Shown: positions 6,352-8,416 of the stretch, one piece after another | Position numbering within the stretch: the first letter of the stretch is position 1 | Layout: every line of letters begins with the position of its first letter | DNA from: Pyrinomonadaceae bacterium | Lineage (GTDB): Bacteria > Acidobacteriota > Blastocatellia > Pyrinomonadales > Pyrinomonadaceae | NCBI GenBank assembly: GCA_013812565.1 | Contig: JACCTF010000070.1 | Coordinates: forward strand, 1-8,416 | Direction: 5' to 3' | DNA length: 8,416 nucleotides | Made by a program: the position numbers and the translations under genes | Notes under the pieces: model-generated | Databases searched by the model: none | What the model was told of the DNA's origin: nothing | The model's input: the letters and a program-made list of their open reading frames with translations, nothing else

Positions 6352-8416
6352 TCACTCGCTGATACGCTCGACCTCGATCAGGGCATCGTAGAAGGTCGCC
6401 CCATTGCCCATATCGGTTAATCCCTGCGAGGAGAGTTGATTGATATTAACTTTGTCCGATGAGAGTTTGTTCCACCATCCGAACGGCGAAACCGCGACGC
6501 CTTCGCGCGCCCGTTTTGTAACTACAGCAGTAAGTTCGCACGAGCCGCGTCCGTTGAAAGCGCGCACCCGCTCGCCATCGCGAATGCCGCGTGCGTCAGC
6601 GTCAGTTGGATTGATCTCGATAAACGGGCGCGCTTCCTGGCGCAAGTGCTTCGGCAGATTGGCGAAACTTGAGTTGAGAAAAGCATGCGACGCCGGGCTG
6701 ATGAGCGCGAGCGGGAAACGTTCGGCCGTCTCCGGCGCGGTCTGCTGCGATTCGCGCGGCGGAATAAATTCAGGCACCGCGGGAAGACCTTGCGCTTCCA
6801 ATGTTTCAGAGAAGAGTTCGCATTTGCCTGATGGAGTCGGAAAGTTTCCCTCGGCAAACGGGGCAAAATGTTCGGGCAAGTTAAAACGCATCCAACCTTG
6901 TTCGCGCAAACCTTCGAGCGTGATTCCTGCGAGCGCCGGGTGATCAGTCGTGAGCGCTTGGCGGGCGATGTCTTCATCCGAATCCTGAAAACACGCTTCG
7001 GTAAAACCCATTCGAGCGGCGAGCAAGCGAAACACCTCTGTGTTGCACTTCGCTTCGTGAAGCGGCGCAATCGCGGGTTCATTGATCACAAGGTAGAAAT
7101 GGCCGTATGCCTTGTGTATGTCGAACTGTTCAAGTTGCGTCGTCGCGGGCAGCACGATGTCGGCGTAGTCGCATGTGTCCGTTAGAAACTGCTCATGCAC
7201 GACGGTGAAAAGGTCTTCGCGCTTAAGGCCCTGGAGCACCTTTGCTTGTTCGGGCGCGACGGCCGCAGGATTTGCGCAGTACACATAGAGCGCACGGACG
7301 GGCGGAGCGTTCGTGTCGTTGAGCACGTCGCCTAAGAGCGACATGTTGAGCGTGCGCGGATGAGGACTCGGCAGTAGATCCGTGCGTTCGAGCGCATTAT
7401 TATTTATCGGAAACATGCTGCTCGTTGACAGCAGAACCCCTCCGGCTGCATCCCGCCATGCTCCGACAATAGCGGGCAAGCACGAGACGGTGCGCACTGC
7501 CATGCCGCCGCCCGCGTGTCGCTGCATGCCGTAGTTGATGCGGATCACGCAGGGTTTAATTGTTGCGTAAAGACGCGCGAGGCGCACAACCGTTTCCGCT
7601 TCAATTCCGCAGATTGCGGCGACGCGCTCCGGCGGGTATTCACTTGCGCGCCGCTCTAAATCACTCGCGCCAACCGTGTATCTTTCAAGGTAATCTCGAT
7701 CTTCAAGTCCTTCAGCGAAGATGACGTGCATCAAACCAAGCGCGAATGCGGCGTCGGTGCCGGGAAGCAGCGCGATGTGCTCGTCGCATTGGTCAGCGGT
7801 GCGTGTGCGTCGCGGATCAATCGCGATGATGTGTGCACCCGCTTTTCGAGCTTCTAAAATCTCCGGCCAGAGATGCACGTTGCTCGTCATCGTATTGGTG
7901 CCCCAGAGCAGGATGAGGCGCGCATCGTGGAAGCGCTCCGGGTCGGTTCCAATTCTCGCGCCGATGGTCGCGGTGTAGCCTGCTGCACCTGCGGAAGCGC
8001 AGATGGTGCGATCAAGCAGCGACGCGCCGAGACGATAGAAGAAGCGTCGATCCATCGATTGCGACTGAACCAGTCCGAGCGTGCCGCTGTAGCTATAAGG
8101 CAGAATCGTTTCAGCTCCTTCATCCGACTGAGCGAGCGCCGCAAACCGTTCGGCTATTTCATTGAGTGCTTCATCCCAAGTGATCGGTTCAAAGCGCCCA
8201 TCGCCTTTCGCTCCCGTGCGGCGCAGGGGGGTCTGGATGCGGTCAGGGCTGTGTGTGCGCTGCTCATATTTGGAGACCTTGGTGCAGAGGAAGCCGCGTG
8301 TAAACGGATGATCCGGATCGCCCGCGACGCGCACCGCGCGGCCATCTTCGACTGTGACAAGCATCGCGCATGTGTCAGGGCAATCATGCGGACAGGCGGC
8401 GCGAACAACTCGGCGC
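6352..8416 (-). CDS. Molybdopterin-dependent oxidoreductase, bis-MGD family, Cys-type Mo ligand (5' end beyond window)
   Basis: 687 codons are visible. The frame is open past the ATG at 8364 to the window edge and shows ACPHDCPDTC right at the edge, so that ATG is internal and the true start lies just outside. Numbering from the edge, C8, C12, C16 and C44 (in FLCTKV) form the [4Fe-4S] site, and K46 is the Lys that relays electrons between cluster and pterin in Fdh/Nap-type enzymes. The TICASAGAAG segment puts C139 where formate dehydrogenase has selenocysteine and NapA has Cys, making it the predicted Mo/W ligand. Later landmarks are WGTNTMTSNVH, DPRRTRTA and LLPGTDAAFALG (pterin-binding domains) and a C-terminal dinucleotide-binding domain (about 567-687, ending near TDMGNGATFYDALIEVE). 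The substrate cannot be assigned; formate, nitrate and sulfur-compound reductases and acetylene hydratase share this layout. No Tat signal is visible, but the first residues are outside the window. No FeS or membrane partner is seen downstream. Confidence 0.95.
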   Translation of the reverse strand, partial: RRVVRAACPHDCPDTCAMLVTVEDGRAVRVAGDPDHPFTRGFLCTKVSKYEQRTHSPDRIQTPLRRTGAKGDGRFEPITWDEALNEIAERFAALAQSDEGAETILPYSYSGTLGLVQSQSMDRRFFYRLGASLLDRTICASAGAAGYTATIGARIGTDPERFHDARLILLWGTNTMTSNVHLWPEILEARKAGAHIIAIDPRRTRTADQCDEHIALLPGTDAAFALGLMHVIFAEGLEDRDYLERYTVGASDLERRASEYPPERVAAICGIEAETVVRLARLYATIKPCVIRINYGMQRHAGGGMAVRTVSCLPAIVGAWRDAAGGVLLSTSSMFPINNNALERTDLLPSPHPRTLNMSLLGDVLNDTNAPPVRALYVYCANPAAVAPEQAKVLQGLKREDLFTVVHEQFLTDTCDYADIVLPATTQLEQFDIHKAYGHFYLVINEPAIAPLHEAKCNTEVFRLLAARMGFTEACFQDSDEDIARQALTTDHPALAGITLEGLREQGWMRFNLPEHFAPFAEGNFPTPSGKCELFSETLEAQGLPAVPEFIPPRESQQTAPETAERFPLALISPASHAFLNSSFANLPKHLRQEARPFIEINPTDADARGIRDGERVRAFNGRGSCELTAVVTKRAREGVAVSPFGWWNKLSSDKVNINQLSSQGLTDMGNGATFYDALIEVERISE

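Noticed and set aside
8362..8364. ATG at 8364 as the start of the oxidoreductase
   Set aside because: The open frame continues upstream and encodes the first three cluster cysteines, so this Met is internal.

Overview
The window looks like an ordinary chromosomal stretch from a moderately GC-rich bacterium. Every convincing gene lies on the minus strand, so the biological order runs from the right edge to the left. The gene types (an exported HEAT-repeat/cyclophilin fusion, an M1-peptidase-like secreted protein, a DUF4112 protein, a Tat-exported enolase-superfamily enzyme and a Cys-ligated molybdopterin oxidoreductase) suggest an Acidobacteriota-type genome, perhaps Blastocatellia. That placement rests on remembered gene-content patterns, not on a search.

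Layout, right to left. (1) 8416-6352: a molybdopterin-dependent oxidoreductase that is complete at its C-terminus. It lacks only its extreme N-terminus, and its [4Fe-4S] cysteine motif is visible right at the window edge. (2) 6351-5929: a stretch of about 420 bases with no convincing full-length gene. It holds a possible short AtpZ/AtpI-like remnant on the plus strand and one weak minus-strand micro-ORF. (3) 5928-1332: a tight three-gene cluster encoding an exported HEAT-repeat protein fused to a cyclophilin-type prolyl isomerase, a secreted M1-family peptidase homologue (ATGA stop/start overlap), and a small DUF4112-type membrane protein (5-base gap). (4) 1331-1080: an intergenic stretch with one imperfect hairpin. 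(5) 1079-1: a Tat-signal-bearing mandelate-racemase-group enzyme whose C-terminus runs off the left edge.

The most notable observation is in the middle gene of the cluster. The M1 fold and the exact HExxH-x18-E spacing are kept, but HExxH reads QVLAY and the catalytic tyrosine position reads Ser. Only the distal Glu remains, so this is a predicted pseudo-peptidase in an intact 626-codon frame. It is translationally coupled to a prolyl-isomerase scaffold and sits directly before a membrane protein. I infer an envelope-located module that binds or folds polypeptides rather than cleaving them. This inference is untested.

I saw no tRNA, rRNA, CRISPR array, insertion sequence, phage gene or defence system.
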